Positions 33,989 to 43,072 of a stretch of 64,000 nucleotides of DNA are shown here, in pieces. A model generated the notes under the pieces. That model was not told the origin of the DNA. It worked only from the letters and a program-made list of their open reading frames with translations, and ran no database searches. Numbering within the stretch: position 1 is the stretch's first letter; each line of letters starts with the position of its first letter. Made by a program: the position numbers and the translations under genes. The DNA lies in the NCBI RefSeq assembly GCF_947490405.1, contig NZ_CANLGU010000007.1, positions 62,001 through 126,000 of the forward strand, written 5' to 3'. Source of the stretch: an uncultured Algibacter sp. (GTDB taxonomy: Bacteria > Bacteroidota > Bacteroidia > Flavobacteriales > Flavobacteriaceae).

Positions 33989-35203
33989 CTATAGTGTTGT
34001 TAAAAACCAAATACTAAACCCCATTAAAAAAATAATACCAGAAACACTTAAAATATGCATTGTTTTCGATGGTCGCCAATATTCTGGTGTATGCTTACTA
34101 GAAATTAAGAGGTAGTTAATAATCGCATAAAAAGGAGCAGTTATAAACGATAAAATAGTAGCAATCTTAATTAATAAACCCATTTCCGAGGCTAAAAAGA
34201 AAAATATACTAATAGTTCCAAGAGTAAGCAAGCCAACCCAAAACCCATAATTAAATTTTGTGGCCTTTTTAAAAAGAAGCTGTGTGGTTTTGGCCATGGC
34301 TCTAGGAGAAGCATCTAAAGTTGTTAAAGTAGTGCTAAACATGGTAGTAAAAGCTGCAATCCCAATAATAATATAAGCCCAGTTTCCAAGACTAGAGGTA
34401 TACATGCTTATTAATTGACTAGAAAATACAGTAGCCTTATTGCTAAATGTTTCTCCACTATTAAACATAACTAAAGTCCCTAAAAGTACAAAGCCAATAC
34501 CTAGAGCAATCGTTCCAATGTATCCCACGTTAAAATCAAATAAAGCCGATTTTGTATTATAATTTTTAGTGTCTTTTTGTTTTTCAACAGACCATAACGA
34601 TTGCCACACTGCAATATCTAGTGGTGCAGGCATCCAACCCATAAAGGCTATTAAAAAGGCTATCTCTATACTGTTTTTAGGTAAAATTTGCTTTAAAGAG
34701 ACTGCATTTGTATTATTAAAAAGCGCTATACTAACAGCTACAAGAGTACTAATTGTAAGGATGATAATTATAATTTTTATCATCCTATCTAAAAGTTTGT
34801 ATTTACCAAAAATTAATAGACTTAAGCATATAGCAAGAATTACAACCGTCCAAACTTCAATACTTATAAAATCTCCAAATAGTGAAGAGGCTAAACCCGC
34901 TGTAACTATGGTTACCGCAGTTTGAATAGTAAAAATAGTAGCAAAACTTATTATAAAATATACCAATAAAACACCCTTTCCTAACTTAAGGTAGCCGTCC
35001 AATAAGCTTTCTCCACTGGCCGTTGCATAACGCGGACCAAACTGGAAAAACGGATATTTAAAAAGGTTAACTAAAAGCAATGCCCAAATTAAGCCTAAAC
35101 CAAAATCTGCACCAGCACGAGTAGATTGTACCAAATGCGAAACACCTATAGCTGCACCTGCAAATAAAAGTCCTGGACCTAGATTTTTGAGTTTAGCAAT
35201 CAT
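33989..35203 (-). CDS. NRAMP-related divalent metal transporter lacking the DPGN motif
   Basis: A 404-aa membrane protein with about 11 hydrophobic helices. Its start LGPGLLFAGAAIGVSHLVQS aligns with NRAMP TM1, but the metal-binding DPGN is replaced by SHLV. The TM6 MPH motif is replaced by WMPAPLD (in FLIAFMGWMPAPLDIAVWQS). It is therefore an NRAMP-superfamily transporter of altered substrate specificity; the ion cannot be told from sequence. The gene begins immediately after the sigma factor stop and is the last of a tight four-gene set. Confidence 0.85.
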   Translation of the reverse strand: MIAKLKNLGPGLLFAGAAIGVSHLVQSTRAGADFGLGLIWALLLVNLFKYPFFQFGPRYATASGESLLDGYLKLGKGVLLVYFIISFATIFTIQTAVTIVTAGLASSLFGDFISIEVWTVVILAICLSLLIFGKYKLLDRMIKIIIIILTISTLVAVSIALFNNTNAVSLKQILPKNSIEIAFLIAFMGWMPAPLDIAVWQSLWSVEKQKDTKNYNTKSALFDFNVGYIGTIALGIGFVLLGTLVMFNSGETFSNKATVFSSQLISMYTSSLGNWAYIIIGIAAFTTMFSTTLTTLDASPRAMAKTTQLLFKKATKFNYGFWVGLLTLGTISIFFFLASEMGLLIKIATILSFITAPFYAIINYLLISSKHTPEYWRPSKTMHILSVSGIIFLMGFSIWFLTTL

Positions 35204-35749
35204 TTATTTTTTCATAATAATTTCAGCCAACAATTTTTTAGCTCGAAGTAATTTTACTTTGATATTATTCATGGGTTCATCAAGCTCTTTAGAAATTTCC
35301 TTATAGCTTAATTCTTGAAAGTACCTTAAGTTTATAACTTCTTGGTAATGCGGTTTTAACTTTTTAATGTCTCGAAGTAATTTAGCTAAATGTTGTTCTG
35401 TTATTAGCTTATCTTCAGCAGATGGTGACTCGTCTAAGACTTCAAAAGCTTTGCGATCATCCTTTGAAAGAACTTGGGTAATCGAATTTTTTTCCTTTCG
35501 TAATAAATCGACATGGATATTTTTAGAAATGGTAATTAACCATGTTTTAAAAGTATACGATTCTTTATAAGTTTTAATCTTATCAAAAGCTTTAGAGAAT
35601 GTTTGAATGGTAATATCTTCAGCATCATTTTCATTATGAGTGCGTTTCAATTGAAAACCATAAACATCATCCCAATAAATATCTAATAAATAATTAAATG
35701 CTTTTTGGTCGTTTTCTTTAGCACGTTTAATGGCTTCCTCTATTTCCAA
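35204..35749 (-). CDS. ECF-type RNA polymerase sigma factor
   Basis: A 181-aa protein with sigma region 2 (LLDIYWDDVYGFQLKRTHNE, EDITIQTFSKAFDKI, FKTWLITISKN) and region 4 (LPPHYQ-type KLKPHYQEVINLRYFQEL, SYKEISKELDEPMNNIKVKL). No anti-sigma factor is adjacent: the neighbours are a GT2 gene (10-bp overlap upstream) and the NRAMP gene (0-bp gap downstream). The overlap implies translational coupling. Confidence 0.9.
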   Translation of the reverse strand: MEIEEAIKRAKENDQKAFNYLLDIYWDDVYGFQLKRTHNENDAEDITIQTFSKAFDKIKTYKESYTFKTWLITISKNIHVDLLRKEKNSITQVLSKDDRKAFEVLDESPSAEDKLITEQHLAKLLRDIKKLKPHYQEVINLRYFQELSYKEISKELDEPMNNIKVKLLRAKKLLAEIIMKK

Positions 35750-36852
35750 TGGCTAGGTTTTGAAATAAGATTATTTATAAAGATAGTTAATTGTGCAATA
35801 ATGAGAAAAACTTCCAAAAATGGAATAAAAAAAATCAAATCGGTCTCATTTAGCTTTTTTGATGATACTCCTATAATGGTATATTGAAAAATAAGCCTTA
35901 GAATAAATAGTCCAAGAACAATTTTCCATTTAAATAAATAGGCTAGAAGTATAGTTCCTAGAAACCAAAATAAAAAGTTTGATACGTATAATAGCGTAAG
36001 CAGAGCTTTATGCTTAACTTTATAGTGTTTTGCTGTTGAAACATGGCGCCTTTTTTGCTTAAACCAGTCTTTAAAAGTTTTTTTAGGAGTAGATTCTGTA
36101 AAACTATCTTTTAAAAAACAAACTGCTGTATTTTTAGGAGTTGCTATTTGATTTATAAATAAATCATCATCACCAGAGCGTACTTTTATGTGATTAATAA
36201 AGCCATTAGCATCAAAAAATTCTTTTCTGGTATATGCTAAATTTCGACCAACACCCATATATGGTAAGCCAAATTTAGCGAATGAAAAGTAATTGATAGC
36301 AGTTATAAGCGTTTCAAAACGAATGAGTTTGTTCAATAACGATTTTTTAACTTTTGAGTAAGCACCGTAACCTAAAACGATAGTTTTTTTATTACTAAAA
36401 TGCGCGCTCATTTCTTTTATCCAATGTTTTGAAACAGGTTTACAATCTGCGTCAGTAAACAGTAAAAAATCATGTTTAGCAGCTTTTATACCTAATGTTA
36501 ATGCGTATTTTTTATTACCCCAAAAAGCTTCAATAGGTTTTACATTAACAACCTTTATATTATTGTGTAGTTTAGAATATTCTTGAATAATATTTAAGGT
36601 ACCATCTTTTGAAGCATCATTTATTAAAACAATTTCAAATTCAGGATACTCTTGATTTATTACTGATGGTAGGAAAGATTTTAAGTTTTCAGCTTCATTT
36701 TTAGCACAAATAATAACCGAAACCGCAATATTTTTTGAAACTACATTTTTGGGCTTTGTAAATGCAAATTTTCCAAAGAAAAGAGTATAATAAACAACTT
36801 GAATAATAACTACAGCAACATACCCGTAGAATACAAGATCAAGAAAAACCAT
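35740..36852 (-). CDS. Membrane-associated family 2 glycosyltransferase
   Basis: A 370-aa protein. An N-terminal helix (FYGYVAVVIIQVVYYTLFFG) is followed by the GT-A domain: VSVIICAKNEAENLKSFLPS, IVLINDASKDGT, FLLFTDADCKP (DxD), and the QXXRW-like KQKRRHVSTAKHY. Two or three C-terminal helices follow (LLYVSNFLFWFLGTILLAYL, FFIPFLEVFLIIAQLTIFI). The frame extends 26 codons upstream, but ATG 36852 fits the helix start and lies 8 bp from the preceding gene. Acceptor unknown. Confidence 0.87.
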   Translation of the reverse strand: MVFLDLVFYGYVAVVIIQVVYYTLFFGKFAFTKPKNVVSKNIAVSVIICAKNEAENLKSFLPSVINQEYPEFEIVLINDASKDGTLNIIQEYSKLHNNIKVVNVKPIEAFWGNKKYALTLGIKAAKHDFLLFTDADCKPVSKHWIKEMSAHFSNKKTIVLGYGAYSKVKKSLLNKLIRFETLITAINYFSFAKFGLPYMGVGRNLAYTRKEFFDANGFINHIKVRSGDDDLFINQIATPKNTAVCFLKDSFTESTPKKTFKDWFKQKRRHVSTAKHYKVKHKALLTLLYVSNFLFWFLGTILLAYLFKWKIVLGLFILRLIFQYTIIGVSSKKLNETDLIFFIPFLEVFLIIAQLTIFINNLISKPSHWK

Positions 36853-36859
36853 GCAAAAA

Positions 36860-37063
36860 CTAAGAGTGTTGAGGTTCGTTGCAATTACTAAATTGATCAG
36901 GGGTTTTTCCACAAAAACCACAAGCTTCACCTTCTTTATTTAGCATAGGGTTTTGGCTAGCGCAAGTGCCAGCAAATTTACCGTCTTTTTTCGCCCATAT
37001 TTTAATAGCAATTCCTGCAATACCTATTCCTAAAAGCACTATGGTTATTAATAAAAGTTTCAT
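36860..37063 (-). CDS. Small Cys-rich membrane-anchored protein
   Basis: A 67-aa protein. One membrane helix (LLLITIVLLGIGIAGIAIKI) and then a polar domain with four Cys arranged C-x13-C-x2-C-x11-C (CASQNPMLNKEGEACGFCGK...NCNE), probably metal- or cluster-binding or disulfide-linked. Conserved-looking but unnamed. First gene of the leftward group with GT2, sigma factor and NRAMP. Exact -7 element TATCTTTG at 37093-37086. Confidence 0.75.
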   Translation of the reverse strand: MKLLLITIVLLGIGIAGIAIKIWAKKDGKFAGTCASQNPMLNKEGEACGFCGKTPDQFSNCNEPQHS

Positions 37064-37085
37064 GGAGAGTAAATAATTATTTCTA

Positions 37086-37093
37086 CAAAGATA
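37086..37093 (-). promoter_or_regulatory. -7 element (TATCTTTG) for the small membrane protein/GT2/sigma/NRAMP group
   Basis: Exact TAnnTTTG 23 bases upstream of the ATG at 37063; the -33 is not clear. Confidence 0.5.
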
Positions 37094-37206
37094 GGGTTTT
37101 AGTTCATAATTATTAAAAGCAAAACTGTGTAAACTTGTGACTAATTTTCTGTTTCGGGGTCTAATTATTTATACATTTAAATACTAACCGATTAAAACTA
37201 TTTATT

Positions 37207-37893
37207 ATGAAAAAATTATTTGCAGAATTTTTTGGAACCTTTTGGCTTGTCTTTGGAGGTTGTGGTAGTGCTGTTTTCGCAGCGGGTTACCCAGAATTAG
37301 GTATTGGCTTTGTAGGCGTATCATTGGCCTTTGGTTTAACAGTTTTAACAATGGCTTATGCCGTTGGACATATTTCTGGAGGACATTTTAATCCAGCTGT
37401 TTCTTTAGGTTTATGGGCTGGTGGAAAGTTTGAAGCTAAAGACTTAATAGGATACATTATTTCTCAATTATTGGGTGCTTTTGCTGCAGCTGCAGCACTC
37501 TATTTAATCTTGACGAATAAAACTGATTTTGTTTCAATTGGTGGTTTTGCTGCTAACGGTTATGGTGATTTGTCGCCAGACGGTTACTCAATGACAGCAG
37601 CTTTAATTGCAGAGTTTTTACTAACTATGTTTTTCTTGTTAATTATTCTTGGTAGTACAAATTCTAGAGCACCTAAAGGGTTTGCTCCAATAGCAATAGG
37701 ATTAGGGTTAACTTTAATACATTTAATAAGTATTCCTATTACTAATACTTCTGTTAATCCAGCGCGCTCTACAAGTCAAGCATTATTTGCAGGAGGCGAG
37801 TTCACCGCTCAACTTTGGTTATTTTGGGTTGCTCCAATAGCTGGTGCTATAGTGGCTGGATTTATTCATAAAGCCCTTTTTGATAAAGAGTAG
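37207..37893 (+). CDS. aqpZ: Aquaporin Z (MIP family water channel)
   Basis: A 228-aa channel with six helices. Both half-helix NPA motifs are present: [16 protein letters not shown] and [15 protein letters not shown], the latter with the selectivity-filter Arg. [23 protein letters not shown] is the canonical AqpZ start. Water-selective rather than glycerol-selective: the residue pair ahead of the second NPA and the Phe/His of the filter ([15 protein letters not shown]) are AqpZ-type. Convergent with the anti-sigma gene over a shared terminator. Confidence 0.95.
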   Translation: MKKLFAEFFGTFWLVFGGCGSAVFAAGYPELGIGFVGVSLAFGLTVLTMAYAVGHISGGHFNPAVSLGLWAGGKFEAKDLIGYIISQLLGAFAAAAALYLILTNKTDFVSIGGFAANGYGDLSPDGYSMTAALIAEFLLTMFFLLIILGSTNSRAPKGFAPIAIGLGLTLIHLISIPITNTSVNPARSTSQALFAGGEFTAQLWLFWVAPIAGAIVAGFIHKALFDKE

Positions 37894-37914
37894 TATTAAA
37901 TAAATAAGATTGTA

Positions 37915-37954
37915 TAAAAAAGTCTCATTTTACATGTAAAATGAGACTTTTTTA
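37915..37954. terminator. Bidirectional terminator between aqpZ and the anti-sigma gene
   Basis: A perfect 28-base palindrome (37921-37948; AGTCTCATTTTAC arm) with an A-tract to the left and a T-tract to the right. It serves both converging genes. Confidence 0.9.
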
Positions 37955-37967
37955 TTTGTGTAAACCC

Positions 37968-38756
37968 TTATTGTAAACTTATTTGGGCTACAGCGTTCTC
38001 TGTAGAAGCAATGTTATTTCCGCCTTTAGGTTCTATTGTAATGCTTAATGCAAGAGCATTTTCCGTGTAAGGAATGTTTCTAAGTTTTCTATCTGCTTTA
38101 TCTAAAATTCCTAAATTAACCATTTTACCTTGTAATTCTGCCCAGATTTGATAACACTGTTCTTCTGGTAATTCTGGAAGAGAAACGACATCAATCATCG
38201 ATGTTTTCTCTTTAGGATTAATATACGCCACTGTTTTTAAATCTTTTGCACGCTCATTTCCTTTAATGATATACTTTTGAGTCTCAGGGTTGTTGAGCTT
38301 CAAGAGTTGTCTCATAACGTTATCAAGCATTTTGTTGTTCTGCTCTATATCGCTACGTAAGTCAAATAATTCATCAACTACAACTTGATTTTCGTTTGCA
38401 AGTTTTTGATTATGACTGTAATAAAAGTACGATGTTCCTGCAAAAATTAATGCTGCAATACTAGCGGCAACACTAAACTTATACCATTTTTTGTGCTTTA
38501 CAGAGGTGTTTAATTTTAAAACCGGTGCATCATCAAGCTCATTTAAAATATTATTTAAAATATGTGTAGGAGCTTCAGTCGCATTAGTTTTTGCAACTAC
38601 CTCTAGGTTGTGTTGCATGGTGTTGTAGGCGTTTTCGACTTCTGGATATCTTGCAATATGAGACTCCACCATTTCATTTTCAGCAGTAGTGGTGTCACCT
38701 AAAAGATATTTTTCTAATAGGCCAGAATTTAAAAAAGTAGTTATTTTCTCATTCAT
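37968..38756 (-). CDS. Anti-sigma factor (RskA-like)
   Basis: A 262-aa single-pass membrane protein. The N-terminal cytoplasmic part (LEKYLLGDTTTAENEMVESH, the anti-sigma-type helical motif without HxxxCxxC) precedes a membrane helix (FSVAASIAALIFAGTSYFYY), a coiled segment and a C-terminal RskA domain (PELPEEQCYQIWAELQGKMV, ALALSITIEPKGG). It binds and holds the adjacent sigma factor at the membrane. 8 bp downstream of that gene. Confidence 0.9.
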   Translation of the reverse strand: MNEKITTFLNSGLLEKYLLGDTTTAENEMVESHIARYPEVENAYNTMQHNLEVVAKTNATEAPTHILNNILNELDDAPVLKLNTSVKHKKWYKFSVAASIAALIFAGTSYFYYSHNQKLANENQVVVDELFDLRSDIEQNNKMLDNVMRQLLKLNNPETQKYIIKGNERAKDLKTVAYINPKEKTSMIDVVSLPELPEEQCYQIWAELQGKMVNLGILDKADRKLRNIPYTENALALSITIEPKGGNNIASTENAVAQISLQ

Positions 38757-38764
38757 GACAGTGT

Positions 38765-39298
38765 TTATTGAGGGTCGTAAATCTTTTTCAATTCACGTAA
38801 TCCAATTTTTAATCTTGATTTTATTGTTCCTAACGGAATATCTAATTCATCGCTAGCTTCTTGCTGCGTCATGCCCTCAAAAAAGAGTGCATTAATCACT
38901 ATTTGATATTTCTCATCTAAGCTTCTTAGATGTTTTTTTATATCTAAAACATCCTGATTTAATTCGTTAGATGTTACTTTATATACGGCTGAAGTCTCCA
39001 TTTGGACTTCTTTGTTGCTTTTATTTTTTTGAGACCTTACTTTATCAATAGCAGTGTTGTAAGCAATTCTGTATAGCCAAGTGAATAATTTTGCTTTACT
39101 AGCATCGTATTTTTTAGCATAGCGCCAAATTTTCACAAAAGTTTCTTGTAGAACATCTTCTGCTGTATCATCATCAGAAATCACCTTTTTGATAACTCCA
39201 AATAAAGCATCAGCATAGTTTGCATAAAGTAAACTAATAGCTTTTTTGTCGCTATTTTGCAATAAAGTAACTATTTGCTTTTCTATTGGTGAAATCAA
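38765..39298 (-). CDS. ECF-type RNA polymerase sigma factor, partner of RskA-like anti-sigma
   Basis: A 177-aa sigma factor. Region 2: AISLLYANYADALFGVIKKV, DTAEDVLQETFVKIWRYAKK, KLFTWLYRIAYNTAIDKVRS. Region 4: LDEKYQIVINALFFEGMTQQ, EASDELDIPLGTIKSRLKIG. The start is TTG at 39298. Of the SigK/RskA-like type by its anti-sigma neighbour. An exact TAACTTTG -7 element lies at 39350-39343, giving a leader of about 40 bases. Confidence 0.92.
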   Translation of the reverse strand: MISPIEKQIVTLLQNSDKKAISLLYANYADALFGVIKKVISDDDTAEDVLQETFVKIWRYAKKYDASKAKLFTWLYRIAYNTAIDKVRSQKNKSNKEVQMETSAVYKVTSNELNQDVLDIKKHLRSLDEKYQIVINALFFEGMTQQEASDELDIPLGTIKSRLKIGLRELKKIYDPQ

Positions 39299-39342
39299 AT
39301 TGGATTAGTTTTTTTCTGTGTTTGGATGATAATTCTTTTTAT

Positions 39343-39350
39343 CAAAGTTA
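39343..39350 (-). promoter_or_regulatory. -7 element (TAACTTTG) for the sigma/anti-sigma operon
   Basis: Exact TAnnTTTG on the minus strand, 44 bases before the TTG start. No good -33. It looks housekeeping rather than autoregulated. Confidence 0.45.
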
Positions 39351-39365
39351 GAAATTTCTTTTAGA

Positions 39366-40379
39366 TTATAAGATGTTTACTTCAGCTTCAATAGAAATCC
39401 CAAAAAGACGATGAACAGTTTTTTGAATTAATTTTGAAAGATTGAGAATATCAATTCCTTTAGCATCATCATAATTTACAAGCACTAAAGCTTGGTTTTT
39501 ATGCACTCCATAATTTCTAAAGCGTTTACCTTTAAAACCAGCTTTTTCTATAAGCCAACCTGCAGGAACTTTTACTTCTTGTTTTGATACTGGGTAGCTA
39601 GGGATATCTTCAAAATTTTCTAAGAGAGTATTAAATAGTGTTTTTGAAATAACAGGATTTTTAAAAAAGCTTCCACTGTTTCCGATTTCTTTTGGGTTAG
39701 GTAGTTTGCTTTCTCGTATACTTATAACAGCTTTTGAAACATCTTGGATAGTTGGATGACTTACTTTCATCATATTCAACTCAGATGAAATAGCACCATA
39801 ATTTATATTTAAATTATGATTCTGTTTTGAAAGTTTAAAATAAACACTAGTTATTATATACTTGCCTTTTGCTTTTTGCTTGAAAATGGAATTTCTATAT
39901 CCAAAACTACAATCAGATTTAGAGAACGATTGTAGCGATTTTGTTTCTAGAGATATAGCTTCGCAAGACTCAAAAACATCTTTTAATTCTACTCCATAAG
40001 CACCAATATTTTGAATTGGAGCCGTACCAACATTGCCTGGTATTAAAGATAAATTCTCAATTCCGCCATAATCATTTTCAATACACCAAAGTACAAAGTT
40101 GTGCCAATTTTCACCTGCATTAGCCTTAACTATTACGGTGTTGTCATTTTCAGAAATTATAGAAATCCCTTTAAGGTTGATATGTATAACGAGGCCGTCA
40201 AAATCTTTTGTGAGTAGCATATTACTGCCGCCACCTAATACAAGTTTATTTGGATAGTTTTTTGAGGATAAAATTTGCTTTAAATCATCAACATTACTTA
40301 CCGAAACAAAATGTTTTGCATTAACATCAATACCAAATGTGTTGTATGGTTTTAAAGATATGTTGTTTTGAATGTGCAC
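39366..40379 (-). CDS. murB: UDP-N-acetylenolpyruvoylglucosamine reductase
   Basis: A 337-aa FAD enzyme of peptidoglycan precursor synthesis that reduces UDP-GlcNAc-enolpyruvate to UDP-MurNAc. FAD-binding VLGGGSNMLLT, LSLIPGNVGTAPIQNIGAYG, the catalytic SFGYRNSIFK region, NPKEIGNSGSFFKNP (active Ser) and AGWLIEKAGFKG are type I MurB features. Its start overlaps the aminotransferase stop by 1 bp, so it is coupled. Confidence 0.96.
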   Translation of the reverse strand: MHIQNNISLKPYNTFGIDVNAKHFVSVSNVDDLKQILSSKNYPNKLVLGGGSNMLLTKDFDGLVIHINLKGISIISENDNTVIVKANAGENWHNFVLWCIENDYGGIENLSLIPGNVGTAPIQNIGAYGVELKDVFESCEAISLETKSLQSFSKSDCSFGYRNSIFKQKAKGKYIITSVYFKLSKQNHNLNINYGAISSELNMMKVSHPTIQDVSKAVISIRESKLPNPKEIGNSGSFFKNPVISKTLFNTLLENFEDIPSYPVSKQEVKVPAGWLIEKAGFKGKRFRNYGVHKNQALVLVNYDDAKGIDILNLSKLIQKTVHRLFGISIEAEVNIL

Positions 40380-41569
40380 TAGTCTTTATAAACTTTTAAG
40401 GCTTCTTTTAAAATCCGAACAGCTTTAATTAAACTTTCTTTATTAAGTACGTATGCAATTCTAATTTGGTTCAAACCAATGCCTGGTGTAGAATAAAATC
40501 CGCCAGCAGGAGCAACCATAATAGTTTCGTTGTTAACTTCAAAATCTTCTAAAAGCCATTGGGCAAAATCATCAGAGTTTTTAATTGGTAATTCTACAAT
40601 ACAATAAAAAGCACCTTTTGGTTTAGCAACTTTTATACCATCAATTTTTTGTAATTCTGCTATTAATGTGTCTCTTCTATCTACATATTCTTTTATAACA
40701 TCATCAAAATAACTTTGCGGTGTGTCTAATGCAGCTTCACTAGCTATTTGAGCATAAGTTGGTGGACTTAATCTAGCTTGAGCAAATTTAAGTACCGTTT
40801 GCATGACTTTTATGTTTTTTGAGACTAAGCATCCCACTCGTGCACCACACATACTGTAGCGTTTTGAAACGGAATCTATAATTACGGCATTTTGGTCAAT
40901 ACCATCAACTCCCATAATAGAGTAATGTTTATGTCCATCGTAAACAAATTCTCGATAAACTTCATCTGCTACTAAAAACAAGTCATGTTTAATGACAATT
41001 GAAGCAAGTTTTTCAATTTCTTGTTTTGAGTACAAGTAACCTGTAGGATTACCTGGGTTGCAAATTAATATAGCTTTGGTTTTTGGAGTGATTAATTTCT
41101 CAAAGGCTTCAATAGAAGGTAACGCAAAATTATCGTCTATATCACAAATTGCTGGAATTACATTAACACCAGAAGCCGTCGAAAAAGCAATATAGTTTGC
41201 ATAGAAGGGTTCGGATATGATGACTTCATCACCTGGATCCATAATACTACTAAACAAAAATAACAAAGCTTCACTGGCACCTGAAGTTACAATAATGTCT
41301 TTATGAGTAACTTTTATATTATGACTATTATAATATTTAGCCAGTTTTTTTCTATAAGTATCAGAACCTTCGGATCTAGAATAAGATAAAATTTCTACAT
41401 TATTGTTTTTAACCGCCTCTAAAGCAACATTTGGAGTTTTTATATCCGGTTGACCAATATTTAAATAATATATGCTTTTTCCTTCTTTAGTGGCTTGTTC
41501 CGCATAAGGGACAAGTTTTCTAATAGGAGAAGCTGGCATATCATGCCCTTTTTTTGATATAGTTGGCAT
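40379..41569 (-). CDS. Class I/II PLP-dependent aminotransferase (aspartate aminotransferase type)
   Basis: A 396-aa fold-type I enzyme. Key segments: YYLNIGQPDIKTP, VTSGASEALLFLFSS, ILICNPGNPTGYLYSK, LVADEVYREFVYDG and the Schiff-base Lys in DSVSKRYSMCGARVG, with an Arg in the C-terminal QIRIAYVL. The precise amino-acid substrate cannot be fixed from sequence. Upstream of murB in one transcript. Confidence 0.88.
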   Translation of the reverse strand: MPTISKKGHDMPASPIRKLVPYAEQATKEGKSIYYLNIGQPDIKTPNVALEAVKNNNVEILSYSRSEGSDTYRKKLAKYYNSHNIKVTHKDIIVTSGASEALLFLFSSIMDPGDEVIISEPFYANYIAFSTASGVNVIPAICDIDDNFALPSIEAFEKLITPKTKAILICNPGNPTGYLYSKQEIEKLASIVIKHDLFLVADEVYREFVYDGHKHYSIMGVDGIDQNAVIIDSVSKRYSMCGARVGCLVSKNIKVMQTVLKFAQARLSPPTYAQIASEAALDTPQSYFDDVIKEYVDRRDTLIAELQKIDGIKVAKPKGAFYCIVELPIKNSDDFAQWLLEDFEVNNETIMVAPAGGFYSTPGIGLNQIRIAYVLNKESLIKAVRILKEALKVYKD

Positions 41570-41692
41570 TTAAAACTGTTTAGTTGGCAAAGTTGAGAAA
41601 ATTATCTTAAAGTTTTTTTAAAATATAAAGCTAAATGATTCTGCATACATAAAGATTTGTAAATTGATTATGTGATTAATGTTTAATTGTAA

Positions 41693-43018
41693 ATGAACTG
41701 TAGGTTTTTAATAATATTATTTCTCCTCTGTATGGGTAATACTTGTTTTACTCAAAATAAGTTTGTTATTCAAAATAAAAAGCAATCTGATAAAATTAAA
41801 TTCAAACTTATTAATAATTTAATTGTTATTCCTGTTGATATTAATGGTGTGAATTTATCATTTTTATTAGATACAGGCGTAAGTAAAGCTATTATTTTTA
41901 ACTTTTTGAATGTATCTGATACCTTACAAATAAAAAATACTGAAACTATATTTTTAAGAGGTTTAGGAGGAGGTGAATCTGTTGAAGCTTTAAAATCAAC
42001 GAATAATATTTTTAAAATTGGAGATGCCATAAAATTGAACCAAGAGTTGTATGCAGTATTCAATAATGATTTAAATTTTGCGCCCAGGTTAGGTATTCCC
42101 ATTCATGGTATTATTGGTTTAGATGTTTTTAAGGATTTGATTGTTGAAATTAATTATTCGGCAAGATGGCTAAAGTTAACAGAAAGAGAAGTTTATAAAA
42201 ATAGGGTGTGTAAAAAATGTGAAAGAATTAATTTGGAATTTTACAACGGAAAACCTTATTTGAATGCAAGAGTAGAGTTAAATAACAAAACCATACCTGT
42301 TAAATTATTAATTGATTCGGGAGGTAGTGATGCTTTGTGGCTATTTGAAAATGACTCTTTAGACATTAAATCAAGTAAAAATTTTTTTAACGATTTCCTT
42401 GGTCATGGATTAAATGGAAGCGTTTATGGTAAAAGGTCTAGGGTACAAACTTTAGGGCTAAAGACTTTTGTTATAAAGGATGCCAATGTGGCATTCCCAA
42501 ATAAAGAAAATATTTTTTTTGCCACACAAATTAAAGAAAGGAACGGCAGTATTTCAGGAAATATTTTAAAGCGATTTAATATTATATTCGATTACCAAAG
42601 CGCTACAATGATTTTGAGGAGAAATAGGAGTTTTAAAGAAAAGTTTAGCTATAATAAAAGTGGTATTGAGTTGGCACATAATGGAGTGCGTATTGTAAAA
42701 CAAATCAAAAACACATATAACGTTAAAAAAAGTAGTAGTACGAATAGAAATAATACAATAATTTTTAATCCACAATATAAGTTAATATTAAAGCCTGCAA
42801 TAGCTATAGTGGAGTTGAGAAAGGGGTCTCCAGCAGAACAAGCAGGGTTAAAAATAGGAGATATTATTTTGGCAATAAACAGTAAGCAAACTCATGAATT
42901 TACTTTACAAGAGATTATGAGAATTTTTTATGACTATGATGGTAAGAAAATAAAAATGCAGATTGATAGAAATGGAGTAGTGATGTATTACAAATTTATT
43001 TTGCAGAAACTTTTTTAA
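41693..43018 (+). CDS. Secreted retropepsin-like aspartyl protease with C-terminal PDZ domain
   Basis: A 441-aa protein with a signal peptide (MNCRFLIILFLLCMGNTCF). Two aspartyl protease half-domains follow: LSFLLDTGVSKAII (first catalytic Asp-Thr-Gly) and KLLIDSGGSDALWLF (second, Asp-Ser-Gly). A basic, Asn-rich linker leads to a PDZ domain (about 355-440; GSPAEQAGLKIGDIILAINS). Periplasmic; substrate unknown. The layout is recurrent in Bacteroidetes. A terminator follows. Confidence 0.88.
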   Translation: MNCRFLIILFLLCMGNTCFTQNKFVIQNKKQSDKIKFKLINNLIVIPVDINGVNLSFLLDTGVSKAIIFNFLNVSDTLQIKNTETIFLRGLGGGESVEALKSTNNIFKIGDAIKLNQELYAVFNNDLNFAPRLGIPIHGIIGLDVFKDLIVEINYSARWLKLTEREVYKNRVCKKCERINLEFYNGKPYLNARVELNNKTIPVKLLIDSGGSDALWLFENDSLDIKSSKNFFNDFLGHGLNGSVYGKRSRVQTLGLKTFVIKDANVAFPNKENIFFATQIKERNGSISGNILKRFNIIFDYQSATMILRRNRSFKEKFSYNKSGIELAHNGVRIVKQIKNTYNVKKSSSTNRNNTIIFNPQYKLILKPAIAIVELRKGSPAEQAGLKIGDIILAINSKQTHEFTLQEIMRIFYDYDGKKIKMQIDRNGVVMYYKFILQKLF

Positions 43019-43023
43019 ACAAC

Positions 43024-43056
43024 AAAGGCTCGAATAAATATTCAAGCCTTTTATTT
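43024..43056. terminator. Terminator between the PDZ protease and the DUF1573 gene
   Basis: AAAGGCT-C-GAAT...ATTC-A-AGCCTTT (43024-43051) with a following T-rich tract. It may serve both converging genes. Confidence 0.75.
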
Positions 43057-43072
43057 TATATTTTAGTAAAGC

